NCBI GenBank assembly: GCA_040756745.1
Contig: JBFLYO010000001.1
Location: forward strand, 62,001 to 126,000
Length of the DNA stretch: 64,000 bases
Direction: 5' to 3'
Source of the DNA: JBFLYO01 sp040756745
Lineage (GTDB): Bacteria > Bacteroidota > Ignavibacteria > UBA10030 > UBA6906
The position numbers and the translations under genes are program-made. The notes beneath the pieces are model-generated. The model made no database searches, had not been told where the DNA came from, and saw only the letters and a program-made list of their open reading frames with translations. Below are positions 25,260 to 33,715 of this stretch, piece by piece. Each line of letters starts with the position of its first letter. The stretch's first letter is position 1.

Positions 25260-25973
25260 CTACTTCTTTTCTTTCTCCTTCTTCTCTTCCTTGGCCGGGG
25301 CGGGCTTTGCCTCAGCCTTCGGGGCTTCGGCTTCCTCTCCCTCCTCTGCCTTCTTTCCCTTGCCGACAACTTCCGGCTCTTTCGCGGCCTCTTCCGCCAC
25401 CACGGCCGGTTCGGCCTCCTTCACGACCGTCGGCGGCATCACCCCCACCACCGCGCTCTCGGGGCTGTCGAGGATCGTCACGTTCGGGAGGCTGATGTCC
25501 CGGACGTGCACTGAATGATTGATGCCGAGGTCGGCAATATTGACTTCCACCTTCTCCGGGATGTCCTTTGGGAGGCAGGAGACTTTCAGTCGGTGAATCA
25601 TGTGCTGCACCATCCCGCCGTCGCGCACGCCCCGGGGAATTCCACCGGTCAGCACTACCGGAATCTCGATCGTGAGCCGTTCGTTCTCCTTCAGGCCCTG
25701 CAGGTCGAAGTGAATGGGGCGGTCCGTCACGGGGTCGTACTGCACGTCACGGAGAATGCACCGCTTCGACGTGCCGTCGGCCAGTCGCAGGTTGATCACG
25801 TGCATTTCGGACGTGTAGATGAGGGGGTCGAGCCCCAGCTTTGGGACCTGAATAATCAGACTCTGCTCGCCGCGCCCGTAGTAGACGCCGGGAATCAGCC
25901 CCTCCCTTCGGGCGTGCTTCGCATGCTTGCCGGTCTTTTCCCTGATCTGGGCTTCCAACACAAATTCAGACAT
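25260..25973 (-). CDS. rplY: 50S ribosomal protein L25, general stress (CTC) form
   Basis: 237 residues, the long CTC-type L25 that binds 5S rRNA. The N-terminal domain (LEAQIREKTGKHAKHARREG, then PGVYYGRG) and the TL5/CTC beta domain (IHFDLQGLKENERLTIEIPV) are present. A Lys/Glu/Ala-rich tail of about 50 residues ends KEEKKEKEKK. It is part of the prs-rplY-pth run. Confidence 0.95.
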   Translation of the reverse strand: MSEFVLEAQIREKTGKHAKHARREGLIPGVYYGRGEQSLIIQVPKLGLDPLIYTSEMHVINLRLADGTSKRCILRDVQYDPVTDRPIHFDLQGLKENERLTIEIPVVLTGGIPRGVRDGGMVQHMIHRLKVSCLPKDIPEKVEVNIADLGINHSVHVRDISLPNVTILDSPESAVVGVMPPTVVKEAEPAVVAEEAAKEPEVVGKGKKAEEGEEAEAPKAEAKPAPAKEEKKEKEKK

Positions 25974-26003
25974 CGTGACACCCTTCCTTCCAGTGCTATG
26001 GCA

Positions 26004-26942
26004 TTAACCCTTGTCGACGTCGAAGAGCGAACTGATCGACATATACTTGAATGACCGTTTGATGGCCTCCGAGAAGATCCGCGCAACGGATTCCGTGCCG
26101 ACCTTCGGGGAGCCGTTCTTCAGCGGCAGGGAGTCCGTAACGATGATTTTCTTCAGCCCTGAGGCGTCGATCCGCGCGAGCGCATCGCCCGAGAGCACCG
26201 GGTGCGTGCAGGCGGCATAGACCTCCTTCGCCCCCGCCTCCTTCAGCGTCCTCACCGCGTTGCAGAGGGTCCCGGCCGTGTCCACCAGGTCGTCGACGAT
26301 CAGAATATTTTTTCCCCTCACCTCGCCGATGATGTTCATCACCTCGGCCTCATTCTGCCGCGGGCGGCGCTTGTCGATCACGATCAGGTCGGCCTCAAGT
26401 CGCTTTGCATACGCGCGCGCCATCTTGATCCCCCCCACGTCCGGCGACGCAACCGCGAGGTTGTTGACCTTCAGTTTCTTGAAGTGCTTCACCAGGACAG
26501 CCGACGAGTAGAGATGGTCCACCGGGATATCGAAAAAACCCTGGATCTGCGGCGCATGCAGATCCATCGTGATGATCCTGTCCGCACCGGCGTGGGTGAT
26601 TAAATTCGCAACGAGCTTCGCGGTGATCGAGACACGCGGCTGATCCTTCCTGTCCTGTCGGGCATACCCGAAGTACGGTATGACGGCATTCACCTTGCGC
26701 GCCGACGCCCTGCGCGCCGCGTCTATCATGATCAGGAGTTCCAGGAGGTTCTCTGCCGGCGGATTGGTCGACTGGACGAGATAGACGTCACAGCCGCGGA
26801 TGTTATCTGTAAACTTGACCCAGATCTCGCCGTCGCTGAATGACTTGATGTCGCACTGGCCAAGCGGCTGGCCAAGCTCTTTCGAGATCCGTTCGGCGAG
26901 AGGCCGGTTGGACCGGCCCGAGAACACCTTCAGGTTCCCCAT
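26004..26942 (-). CDS. prs: Ribose-phosphate pyrophosphokinase (PRPP synthase)
   Basis: Makes PRPP from ribose-5-phosphate and ATP for nucleotide, His and Trp synthesis. The 312 residues include FSDGEIWVKF, FGYARQDRKDQPR, the metal site MDLHAPQIQGFF and the PRPP-binding loop IVDDLVDTAGTL. It is first gene of the run with its own promoter about 27 bases upstream; AAGG precedes the ATG. Confidence 0.97.
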   Translation of the reverse strand: MGNLKVFSGRSNRPLAERISKELGQPLGQCDIKSFSDGEIWVKFTDNIRGCDVYLVQSTNPPAENLLELLIMIDAARRASARKVNAVIPYFGYARQDRKDQPRVSITAKLVANLITHAGADRIITMDLHAPQIQGFFDIPVDHLYSSAVLVKHFKKLKVNNLAVASPDVGGIKMARAYAKRLEADLIVIDKRRPRQNEAEVMNIIGEVRGKNILIVDDLVDTAGTLCNAVRTLKEAGAKEVYAACTHPVLSGDALARIDASGLKKIIVTDSLPLKNGSPKVGTESVARIFSEAIKRSFKYMSISSLFDVDKG

Positions 26943-26968
26943 CAGACCTTATGGAATTTGAGCCAATC

Positions 26969-26997
26969 AAGATAAGAAAAACCGAACTCTTCTGCAA
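26969..26997 (-). promoter_or_regulatory. Sigma-70-type promoter of prs
   Basis: On the minus strand TTGCAG (26997-26992), exactly 17 bases, then TATCTT (26974-26969). The expected start is near 26962, giving a leader of about 20 bases. Confidence 0.65.
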
Positions 26998-27015
26998 GGC
27001 AACAGACCGATTTCG

Positions 27016-27044
27016 TTGACTTTCTCAGCACATTTCGGTATTTT
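27016..27044 (+). promoter_or_regulatory. Sigma-70-type promoter of the alpha/beta hydrolase
   Basis: TTGACT, exactly 17 bases, then TATTTT. It diverges from the prs promoter. Its -35 coincides with a TTG that could otherwise be read as a longer gene start, which argues for the start at 27088. Confidence 0.65.
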
Positions 27045-27087
27045 TTCCGGCCGCCATGCATCTCACCACGGACGTCACCCGTTACGC

Positions 27088-27927
27088 ATGCTGAGCGAAG
27101 TCCCCTTCAGCATCACGAATGCGTCTGGTGATACTCTCAGGGGTGACATCCGCATGATGCAGGGTTCAACCAGAGCACCAGTCGTCCTGGTGTGCCACGG
27201 ATTTACCGCTCACAAGGACTGGGGACCGTTCCCCTTCATCGGACGCCGGTTCGCCGAAGCGGGCTTCGTCTCGATCGTCTTCAACTTCTCGCATAACGGC
27301 GTCGGTGCAGACTCCAGGCGATTCACCGAGAGGGAGAAGTTTGCCGGGAACACCGTTGGCAAGGAGCTCGAAGACCTTCGTGCGGTGGTTGACGCAGTCG
27401 CGGCTGGAGTCGTGGGCGGGGGAACTGCCGACCCGTCGCGAGTCTTTGTGGTTGGACATTCGCGCGGAGGAGGGATCGCGATCCTGGGGGCGAAAGAGGA
27501 TGAGCGCATCAGGGGTATCGCTGCCTGGTCGACCATTGCCACGTTCTACCGCTACACCGCGCACCAACGGTCCGTGTGGGAACGTGACGGGTTTCTCCCT
27601 GTGACGATCAGGGGACTGCGAACCCGGCTGCGATTGGACGTTGCGGTGCTGCGCGATCTGGAGGAGCACCGGGCCCGGTACGACCTCCGCGAGGCAGCGA
27701 GGACTCTTGGCGTGCCCCTGCTTCTGATCCATGGATCGGCAGATGCGGCCGTCAGGGCCGCAGAGGCGGAAGAACTCTATGCGGCAGGCGAATCATCCCG
27801 AACCGAATTGGTGCTGCTGGATGGGGCGGGGCATTCACTCGGGGCGACACATCCATTTCGAAGCAGGAGCCCGGCGCTTGATCAGGCAATTGATCTGAGC
27901 GCACGCTGGTTTCAAAGCATCACGTAG
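27088..27927 (+). CDS. Alpha/beta hydrolase of the dienelactone/acyl-esterase type
   Basis: A 279-residue cytosolic hydrolase of unknown substrate. The oxyanion stretch CHGFTAHKDWGPFP is near 36-49 and the nucleophile Ser125 lies in VVGHSRGGG. A likely Asp is in IHGSADAAV and the catalytic His in GAGHSLGATHPF. No signal peptide is present. The upstream TTG at 27016 would add 24 residues but is the promoter -35 box. bioY follows after nine bases; its substrate might relate to biotin precursors, but nothing in the sequence proves it. Confidence 0.85.
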   Translation: MLSEVPFSITNASGDTLRGDIRMMQGSTRAPVVLVCHGFTAHKDWGPFPFIGRRFAEAGFVSIVFNFSHNGVGADSRRFTEREKFAGNTVGKELEDLRAVVDAVAAGVVGGGTADPSRVFVVGHSRGGGIAILGAKEDERIRGIAAWSTIATFYRYTAHQRSVWERDGFLPVTIRGLRTRLRLDVAVLRDLEEHRARYDLREAARTLGVPLLLIHGSADAAVRAAEAEELYAAGESSRTELVLLDGAGHSLGATHPFRSRSPALDQAIDLSARWFQSIT

Positions 27928-27936
27928 GAGCCGATA

Positions 27937-28515
27937 ATGATTGAGCCATCGAAAACCACCTCAGCGCCGATCCTGGATCTTCGCGGCACACACACGCTCG
28001 CTCAGACGTTCTGGGTGACCATGTTCGCTGCCTTGACTGCAGTCGGAGCGCGTGTCGAGATTCCACATGAACCCGTGCCGTTCACACTGCAGACTCTCCC
28101 GGTACTCCTTGCCGGTGCGTTTCTCGGGCCTCGCAATGGGGCCTTGAGCCAGTGTGCGTACCTCCTTGCCGGAATCCTGGGTGCTCCTGTGTTTGCCGGA
28201 GGTGCATTCGGTCTGGCGACGCTCGGAGGGCCGACGGGAGGATATCTGCTTGGCTTCCCGCTGGCTGCGCTGGTCGTCGGCATTCTCGTCCACCGGCGTA
28301 AGACGCTCCTCTGGTCGTTTTTGTCCATGGCTGCCGGCCTGCTGGTGGTGTTCTCCCTCGGGACGCTCCATCTCTACGCCTTCACGCTGCACGATGCCGC
28401 CGCGGCGTTCAGCTCGGGATTCCTGATCTTCAGCTGGTGGGACATGCTGAAACTCGGCGCTGCCGCGATGACGTACTATGAAGTATCTAAGAGGTGGCGA
28501 CGACTTCCTGCGTGA
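27937..28515 (+). CDS. bioY: Biotin transporter BioY
   Basis: A 192-residue membrane S component that binds biotin, working alone or with an ECF energy module (not in the window). The motifs VPFTLQTLPVLLAGAFLGP, PVFAGG and GGPTGGYLLGFPLAA are typical, and six helices are visible. AGGAG precedes the ATG by seven bases. Biotin uptake fits the biotin-dependent AccBC encoded at 57098-58941. Confidence 0.94.
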   Translation: MIEPSKTTSAPILDLRGTHTLAQTFWVTMFAALTAVGARVEIPHEPVPFTLQTLPVLLAGAFLGPRNGALSQCAYLLAGILGAPVFAGGAFGLATLGGPTGGYLLGFPLAALVVGILVHRRKTLLWSFLSMAAGLLVVFSLGTLHLYAFTLHDAAAAFSSGFLIFSWWDMLKLGAAAMTYYEVSKRWRRLPA

Positions 28516-28523
28516 AAAGGGGA

Positions 28524-28574
28524 AGGGGTGCAGCGGTTTAAGGGGTGAAGCAGGTTGAGGGGTGAAGCAGGTTA
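28524..28574. repeat. 17-base direct repeat, three copies
   Basis: The units AGGGGTGCAGCGGTTTA, AGGGGTGAAGCAGGTTG and AGGGGTGAAGCAGGTTA stand head to tail just behind bioY. Confidence 0.85.
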
Positions 28575-28590
28575 GGGGCGGCAGCAACAC

Positions 28591-28674
28591 CTTGACCTTA
28601 ATCTCGATCTTAACCTTAACCTTAATCTTAACCTTAATCTTAACCTCAACCTCAACCTCAACCTTAACCTTACG
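28591..28674. repeat. Hexanucleotide microsatellite (CTTAAC)n
   Basis: Fourteen units of CTTAAC with variants CTTAAT and CTCAAC run without interruption. On the minus strand this is GTTAAG repeated. The stop codon of the exonuclease gene lies in the last unit. No protein is likely, although one frame would read as alternating Lys-Val. Confidence 0.9.
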
Positions 28675-29368
28675 TCCCTTCCCCTCTCCGTTCGAACGAG
28701 AGATACGCCTCCCACCGGCGGAATAACTCCGCCGTTGCCCTGATGTCCCCAAGGCAGTACTCTGCGATCTCGCGGTATCTCCCTTCCGCCACCAGCGGTC
28801 CCATGTCGAGCCCCGTGATGCCTCCTTCCTTCGGGCTCGGAATCCCGAACGCTTTGCAGTAGAAATCGAGGTTGAAACGGCGCGTCGTCCCGTAGTAGGT
28901 GAGTTGATCCAGAAGGTCGCAGTGTTCGGCGGCGCTGAAGCGGTACGGAACGAGGTTGCGCGTGGGGGTCACCCCCAGGAGCGCCGACCTGAGCATCAGG
29001 AAGGGGCCGTCAAACGCGCGTCCGTTGAACGTGATGATGCGGGGGTAATGTGCAACGGCTGCCCAGAATGAGGAGAGGATCTCTGTCTCGGTGCCGGGAA
29101 TCAGCCCGACGAGACCGTCGTTCGTCATCGATGCTGTTCCGCCGGGATGCTCGTAGAACACCTTTCCCTGCCGTGTGTCGGGGTTGAGCATCCCCACGGC
29201 AATGATGCGCGCGGTCAGGGGACTGAGATTGAGACGGAGGAGCGCCTCTGTTCTTTCATCCCCCGTGACGGCGAATTTCAGCAGGTACGTGCGCTGCGCA
29301 TCGTCAAACGCTTCGATCGGGTAGGCAAGTGTCTCGATGTCAACGACGACTCTCCGATGCCTCTCCAT
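28670..29368 (-). CDS. Predicted 3'-5' exonuclease, DEDD/PolB-like RNase H fold
   Basis: 232 residues. Asp10 and Glu12 in VVVDIET form the first acidic motif, ITFNGRAFDGPFL gives the second Asp, and EYCLGDIRATAELF the last. The overall layout matches the predicted PolB-like 3'-5' exonuclease family (DUF2800-like neighbours are not implied). Substrate is presumably single-stranded DNA or RNA. The start overlaps recX by 29 bases and has GGAGG directly before it. Position in the recA-recX run suggests a DNA-repair role (inference). Confidence 0.85.
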   Translation of the reverse strand: MERHRRVVVDIETLAYPIEAFDDAQRTYLLKFAVTGDERTEALLRLNLSPLTARIIAVGMLNPDTRQGKVFYEHPGGTASMTNDGLVGLIPGTETEILSSFWAAVAHYPRIITFNGRAFDGPFLMLRSALLGVTPTRNLVPYRFSAAEHCDLLDQLTYYGTTRRFNLDFYCKAFGIPSPKEGGITGLDMGPLVAEGRYREIAEYCLGDIRATAELFRRWEAYLSFERRGEGT

Positions 29369-30014
29369 CCTCCGGTCCGCTCTCCGCTAGCACACGTTTC
29401 ACCGCCGGCCCCACCTCATCCCACGTGTAGCCGCGGCGGAGCAGATATGCGGTCAGTCGCTGGCGGAGCTTCCGAGGATCCTGCCGCTTGCGCCCCGATG
29501 CGCGTTTCACAAAGGCCTCCGCAGCGCGCACAGCGTTCTCTTCCTGGCCGACACCTGCCAGCACCTCGTCCAGCGCTTCATCTGCCACCTCCCGCCGGAC
29601 ACCAAGCAAGAGGAGGTTCCGCCTCAGTAACACGCGGCCGGAAGGTTTCAATGCGAGCGCATTCCTGATATACGTCCGTGCGAACGCCTCATCATCGACG
29701 AGCCCCGTAGACTTGAGGTCGTTGATCGTCCCGACGATCTCCTCTTCGCCGAACGCCTTTTCGCGGAGGCGGTCCCGAATCTCCCGCTCGGACCGGGGAC
29801 GCACCGAGAGGAGACGCAGGGCTGCACTCTTTGCCCCGAGCAGTTCTTCCGTGCGCTCCATCAGGCGAAATGTTGCGGGCGTGATCTCATCGCCCGTCCG
29901 CAGGCCAAACCGGAGAAGCGTCTCAGCCGCCACACCGATCAAGAACTCCCCGTCGGCATAAATGTTTCTCCGGCCCGGACGGTTCTTCTGTTGCTCGATG
30001 CGGGTAATCTTCAT
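29340..30014 (-). CDS. recX: Regulatory protein RecX
   Basis: A 224-residue modulator of RecA filaments. The three-helix repeats of RecX are visible: ALRLLSVRPRSEREIRDRL, IVGTINDLKSTGLVDDEAFA and RLTAYLLRRGYTWDEV. MKITRIEQQKN is the natural start; 17 further in-frame residues upstream would run into a hairpin. No ribosome site is evident. It lies behind recA and is separated from it by a 28-base hairpin. Confidence 0.9.
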   Translation of the reverse strand: MKITRIEQQKNRPGRRNIYADGEFLIGVAAETLLRFGLRTGDEITPATFRLMERTEELLGAKSAALRLLSVRPRSEREIRDRLREKAFGEEEIVGTINDLKSTGLVDDEAFARTYIRNALALKPSGRVLLRRNLLLLGVRREVADEALDEVLAGVGQEENAVRAAEAFVKRASGRKRQDPRKLRQRLTAYLLRRGYTWDEVGPAVKRVLAESGPEDGEASESRR

Positions 30015-30042
30015 GCGCTCAGGCGGGATGAGGAACGCGAAT

Positions 30043-30070
30043 CCCCCGTGCGCCTGTCGCCGCACGGGGG
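30043..30070 (-). promoter_or_regulatory. Hairpin between recA and recX
   Basis: CCCCCGTGCG and CGCACGGGGG form a perfect ten-base-pair stem around an eight-base loop. No T-run follows in the direction of transcription, so it may be a partial terminator, a 3' end protecting recA mRNA, or a structure that limits recX translation. Confidence 0.7.
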
Positions 30071-30092
30071 ATAGTACTCGCTGACACCCGGC

Positions 30093-31238
30093 TTACTTCT
30101 TTTTCGGCGGCTCGGGTCTCTGGAGCGGCGTCGGGGTGGCAGTCCTGACCGGGGGCACTCCCGCGGGTCTCTGTTGCGGTGGCTCCGCTTTTTGTTCGCC
30201 GGAGGCCTGACCGTTCCCCGGCCCCTGTGTCCCGGAGCCGGAGGGCAGACCCAGTTTCTTACGCATCTCGGCGTCAATGGCCTTCGTTACCTTCTCATTC
30301 TCCTGCAGATACTTCTTTACGGCATCACGCCCCTGCCCGATCCGCTCATCGCGGTAGGAGAACCAGGATCCCGATTTCGCGATGATATTCTGTTCGACTG
30401 CTGTATCGATGAGATCTCCCAGCCGGGAAATCCCCTCGTTGTACAGAATGTCGAACTGTGCTTCGCGGAAAGGGGGAGCGACCTTGTTCTTCACCACCTT
30501 GACCCGCGTCCGGTTCCCGACGATGTTCGTCCCATCCTTGATGGCTTCGATACGGCGGACATCCAGGCGCACGGACGCATAGAACTTCAGAGCGTTCCCC
30601 CCCGTGGTGGTTTCCGGATTGCCGAACATCACTCCGATCTTCATCCGGAGCTGGTTGGTGAAGATGACGGAGGTCTTCGACTTGCTGATGGCGGAGGTAA
30701 GCTTCCTCAGGGCTTGAGACATCAACCGTGCCTGCACCCCCATGCTGGGATCCCCCATCTCTCCCTCGATCTCTGCCCGTGGCGTCAGTGCGGCGACGGA
30801 GTCGATGACGATCACGTCGAGCGCGCCGCTGCGCACAAGAGTTTCGACAATCTCCAGTGCCTGCTCGCCGAATTCGGGCTGCGAGAGCAGCAGGTTGTTC
30901 ACATCGACGCCCAACTTCCTCGCGTAGGCGAGATCGAGTGCGTGTTCAGCATCGATGAAGGCCGTGATCCCGCCGGTCTTCTGTGCCTCTGCGATGATGT
31001 GCAGACAGAGCGTGGTCTTTCCCGACGACTCCGGCCCGAAGATCTCGGTCACGCGCCCACGCGGGATTCCCCCGATACCCAGCGCGGCGTCCAGGGAGAC
31101 GGAGCCTGTGGAGATGACATCGACCTGCTGGATGGGCCCTTCGCCGAGCCGCATGACGCTCCCCTTGCCATGCTGTTTTTCGATCTGGTCCAGGGCAATC
31201 TTCAGGGCCTGGTACTTTGCGTCCTTCTCTTCGGGCAT
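30093..31238 (-). CDS. recA: Recombinase RecA
   Basis: Strand-exchange ATPase of homologous recombination. 381 residues: Walker A GPESSGKT at 68-75, IDAEHALD, VIDSVAALTPRAEIEGEMGD, loop L2 region NQLRMKIGVMFGNPETTTGG and C-terminal domain. A Pro/Gln/Gly-rich tail of about 50 residues replaces the usual short acidic tail. GAGGAG lies six bases before the ATG. An 84-base leader separates it from thpR and may hold its own promoter, but I see no convincing -35 and no LexA box of the E. coli or Bacillus type. Confidence 0.98.
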   Translation of the reverse strand: MPEEKDAKYQALKIALDQIEKQHGKGSVMRLGEGPIQQVDVISTGSVSLDAALGIGGIPRGRVTEIFGPESSGKTTLCLHIIAEAQKTGGITAFIDAEHALDLAYARKLGVDVNNLLLSQPEFGEQALEIVETLVRSGALDVIVIDSVAALTPRAEIEGEMGDPSMGVQARLMSQALRKLTSAISKSKTSVIFTNQLRMKIGVMFGNPETTTGGNALKFYASVRLDVRRIEAIKDGTNIVGNRTRVKVVKNKVAPPFREAQFDILYNEGISRLGDLIDTAVEQNIIAKSGSWFSYRDERIGQGRDAVKKYLQENEKVTKAIDAEMRKKLGLPSGSGTQGPGNGQASGEQKAEPPQQRPAGVPPVRTATPTPLQRPEPPKKK

Positions 31239-31322
31239 GCGCGACTCCTCAATACTATGTATACACGTGAAGAACGGAATTTACGAGGGGGACACCTCCT
31301 GCTGTCGGGAAGGGCCGGGCGA

Positions 31323-31889
31323 TCATGCGGACAGGGGGATCGAGTGCAGGATCGTATAGACTGATCCTCCTGACTTCAGCTCGCTGCGAATGATGGCGAT
31401 CTCCCGGACGGTCACCGATGGGTGATCAAAGGTACATGATTCCGCAATGGTAATCAATCGGTTGATCCCATGCAGACTCTTGACTCGACCCAGCGTGATG
31501 TGGGGGTGGAACGGTTTCTCGTCGCCGGGGTATCCGGCCGTCGCAAGCTTCGAGGCAATCTCCTGCTGGAGTCGCCCCAGTGCACCTTGCGGATCCTCCA
31601 TGCCGGCCCAGACGACGCGCGGACGACGGCTGTCGGGGAAATACCCGATGCCACGGTAGGCAACGGCGATCGGCGCGCATCCTGCGCACGGCTTCATGAC
31701 CGCTTCGCGGATCGTCGGGAGAGCAGATTCTTCGGTCTCTCCGAGGAAGAGCAGCGTGCAATGGAGTTTGTCGTTCGGCTCCCATCGCACCTGGGCTCCG
31801 GACGCTGCGAGGCGGTCGCGGAGCTGTCCGAGGGCCTCACGGACATCCGCGGGAGTCTCGACGGCGATGAACAGTCGAAGCATGCCCAT
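31323..31889 (-). CDS. thpR: RNA 2',3'-cyclic phosphodiesterase (2H family)
   Basis: A 188-residue 2H phosphoesterase. Both HxTx motifs are present: HCTL from His43 and HITL from His130, here spaced as usual for LigT/ThpR proteins. The start is uncertain among GTG 31895, ATG 31889 and ATG 31883, because all overlap or abut the cinA end and none has a good ribosome site. It sits between cinA and recA; cinA-thpR-recA is a common order. Confidence 0.9.
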   Translation of the reverse strand: MGMLRLFIAVETPADVREALGQLRDRLAASGAQVRWEPNDKLHCTLLFLGETEESALPTIREAVMKPCAGCAPIAVAYRGIGYFPDSRRPRVVWAGMEDPQGALGRLQQEIASKLATAGYPGDEKPFHPHITLGRVKSLHGINRLITIAESCTFDHPSVTVREIAIIRSELKSGGSVYTILHSIPLSA

Positions 31890-31895
31890 GGGCAC

Positions 31896-33137
31896 TCAGA
31901 CGATCTTCATGATCCGGCGTCGCACGAGCTCCATCGCCGCCTGCGATGCACGCTCTTTCACACGTGTGCGCCCTTCGCCGAAATGAAACTTCACGGCGAT
32001 GCTCCCCGAAGGGTCCGCACATCCGATCCAGACAAGCCCCACCGGCTTTTCAAGCGAGCCGCCCGTCGGACCGGCGATGCCGGTCGTCGACAGGCCGATG
32101 TCGGCCCGCGCAATCTTCCTGATCCCCTCGGCCATGGCAAGCGCCGTCTCCTTGCTCACCGCGCCGTGTGTCGCGATGATTTCGGGCGGAACGCCAAGCA
32201 GTTCGGTCTTCGAGACGTTTGAGTACGCGACAACGCCCCGTTCAAGATAGTCCGAGCTCCCCCCGACGTTCGTGATCCGATGTGTGATGAGCCCGCCAGT
32301 ACACGACTCCGCGACCGCGATCGTCATCTTGCGCTCCCTGAGTATCCGCCCGAGCACGTCCTCAAGCTCTTCCTCGCCTGTTCCGTACACGTATTTCCCG
32401 ACCTTCGCTCTGATTCGGAGTTCCGCTTCAGCCACACGGCGTTCAGCTTCCTCAGCGGTGGCCGCCAGGACGGTGATCCTGAGCCGGACGCCGGCAGGCG
32501 AGGGAAGGAAGGCGAGCGAGGAACCCTGCAAGAGCGTATCGAGATCGCCGAGCTGTTGTGCGAGAAAGCTTTCCGGGATTCCAGTGGTGCGGAGAGTCCG
32601 GTGGCTGATTGCCTGTCCTCGGATAAGAGGCGCAAGGAACGGGATGACCGACCGGGTGAGCATCTCCTCCATCTCATAGGGAACGCCCGGGAGAACGATG
32701 AAATGTCTCGCATCTCTCGATATGCGCACACCGGGCGCGGTGCCGATCGGATTCGCTATCACTTCAGCCCCCCGCGGGACCATAGTCTGGTCTTCTGCAG
32801 CGGGGGTCCAGGGGAGATTTCTCCTGGAAAGGAGTTCCTCAACGCGCCGCCGGATGTCGGGGTTGCTGACGAGTTCCATGCCGAAGAATTGACACACTGC
32901 GTGCTTGGTGATGTCGTCATGCGTCGGCCCCAGACCTCCCGTCACGATCACGACCGGGCAGGATTCCCACGCCCGGCGGAATTCGGACTGAATGGCCTCA
33001 ATATCGTCCCCTACCGTCGTCATGGCGACCGTCCGCACGCCGATGGCGCTCAGGCGTTCACCGATGAAGGCCTGGTTGGTATTGAGCACCTGGCCGATGA
33101 GCAGTTCATCCCCGATGGTGATCACATGCGCGGTCAT
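31896..33137 (-). CDS. cinA: CinA: pyrophosphatase-like domain plus nicotinamide-nucleotide amidase
   Basis: 413 residues. The N-terminal MoCF-like domain (about 1-170; ITIGDELLIGQVLNTNQAF, VTGGLGPTHDDITK) has been linked to ADP-ribose or NAD-pyrophosphate hydrolysis. The C-terminal amidase domain (about 255-413; VAESCTGGLITHRIT, STTGIAGPTGG) deamidates nicotinamide mononucleotide in pyridine-nucleotide salvage. The start MTAHVITIG overlaps the pgpA stop by ATGA; an additional 166 in-frame residues upstream are pgpA read in another frame. Full length, both domains intact. Confidence 0.95.
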   Translation of the reverse strand: MTAHVITIGDELLIGQVLNTNQAFIGERLSAIGVRTVAMTTVGDDIEAIQSEFRRAWESCPVVIVTGGLGPTHDDITKHAVCQFFGMELVSNPDIRRRVEELLSRRNLPWTPAAEDQTMVPRGAEVIANPIGTAPGVRISRDARHFIVLPGVPYEMEEMLTRSVIPFLAPLIRGQAISHRTLRTTGIPESFLAQQLGDLDTLLQGSSLAFLPSPAGVRLRITVLAATAEEAERRVAEAELRIRAKVGKYVYGTGEEELEDVLGRILRERKMTIAVAESCTGGLITHRITNVGGSSDYLERGVVAYSNVSKTELLGVPPEIIATHGAVSKETALAMAEGIRKIARADIGLSTTGIAGPTGGSLEKPVGLVWIGCADPSGSIAVKFHFGEGRTRVKERASQAAMELVRRRIMKIV

Positions 33138-33715
33138 GCAAGCACTCCCGTGCCAGGCATCAGCGTGAGGAGAAAGAGGATCACTCGTACAAGCACATTT
33201 GCATACACGCCGGCGACCACGTCGTCCAGCATGATTCCCCAGCCCCCCGGGAGCCGTTCCACCATCGTTGCCGGTTCGGGCTTCAGCACATCGAAGACAC
33301 GAAAAGCGATGAATGCCGCTGCAAATGAGACAATTGAAGGTGGGAGGCCGAGGAGAGCAATCCACATCCCGACGATCTCGTCGATGACCACAATGGAGGG
33401 GTCGGGGTGTTCGCGACGCCCCGGCTGGAACACCGCTTTCGCGGCAGCGGCGCTCCTGGTCAGGCGGTGCCCCTCCTCGCGTGCGACCTCGCCAGCGGCA
33501 TAGACGCCGATGGCGAAGCCGACGAGAATAAGCAGGACGAGGGTGGAGGGGGGATGGACTCCCGGAATGAGACAGACCAGGAGACCGACGAGTGTGCCGA
33601 ACGTCCCCGACGCCCAGGGAATCAGCCCGACGCACATTCCGGTGGCCAGGAACCGGGTCAGGAACCGGAGGGGCTGCGATCCGGAGCCGTCATCGCGTCG
33701 ATCGGAACCGATCAT
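33134..33715 (-). CDS. pgpA: Phosphatidylglycerophosphatase A
   Basis: A 193-residue membrane enzyme that removes phosphate from phosphatidylglycerol-phosphate. Seen are ATGMCVGLIPWASGTFGTLVG at the N-terminus, DPSIVVIDEIVGMWIAL in the middle and DDVVAGVYANV at the end, with four hydrophobic segments. It overlaps pgsA by 26 bases and cinA by four, so the two phosphatidylglycerol steps are genetically coupled. Confidence 0.93.
   Translation of the reverse strand: MIGSDRRDDGSGSQPLRFLTRFLATGMCVGLIPWASGTFGTLVGLLVCLIPGVHPPSTLVLLILVGFAIGVYAAGEVAREEGHRLTRSAAAAKAVFQPGRREHPDPSIVVIDEIVGMWIALLGLPPSIVSFAAAFIAFRVFDVLKPEPATMVERLPGGWGIMLDDVVAGVYANVLVRVILFLLTLMPGTGVLA

Noticed and set aside
27016..27087. 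TTG start 72 bases upstream of the alpha/beta hydrolase
   Set aside because: The TTG is the -35 box of a good promoter and the translated residues are not typical of the family.
28591..28674. Telomere-like repeat or chromosome end
   Set aside because: It lies between two ordinary convergent genes with unbroken sequence on both sides; short hexamer expansions need no such explanation.
27961..28752. A minus-strand frame giving alternating Lys-Val/Glu-Val
   Set aside because: It arises from the CTTAAC hexamers and runs antisense through bioY; no start signal.
31239..31322. LexA/SOS box in front of recA
   Set aside because: Neither CTG-N10-CAG nor GAAC-N4-GTTC type sites are present; only a GTATAC palindrome, which is not enough.
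30174..31364. A 396-residue plus-strand frame opposite recA
   Set aside because: It mirrors the codon bias of recA on the other strand and shows no recognisable domain or ribosome site.
33138..33635. An N-terminal extension of CinA by 166 residues
   Set aside because: This is pgpA in another frame; CinA homology begins exactly at the ATG overlapping the pgpA stop.
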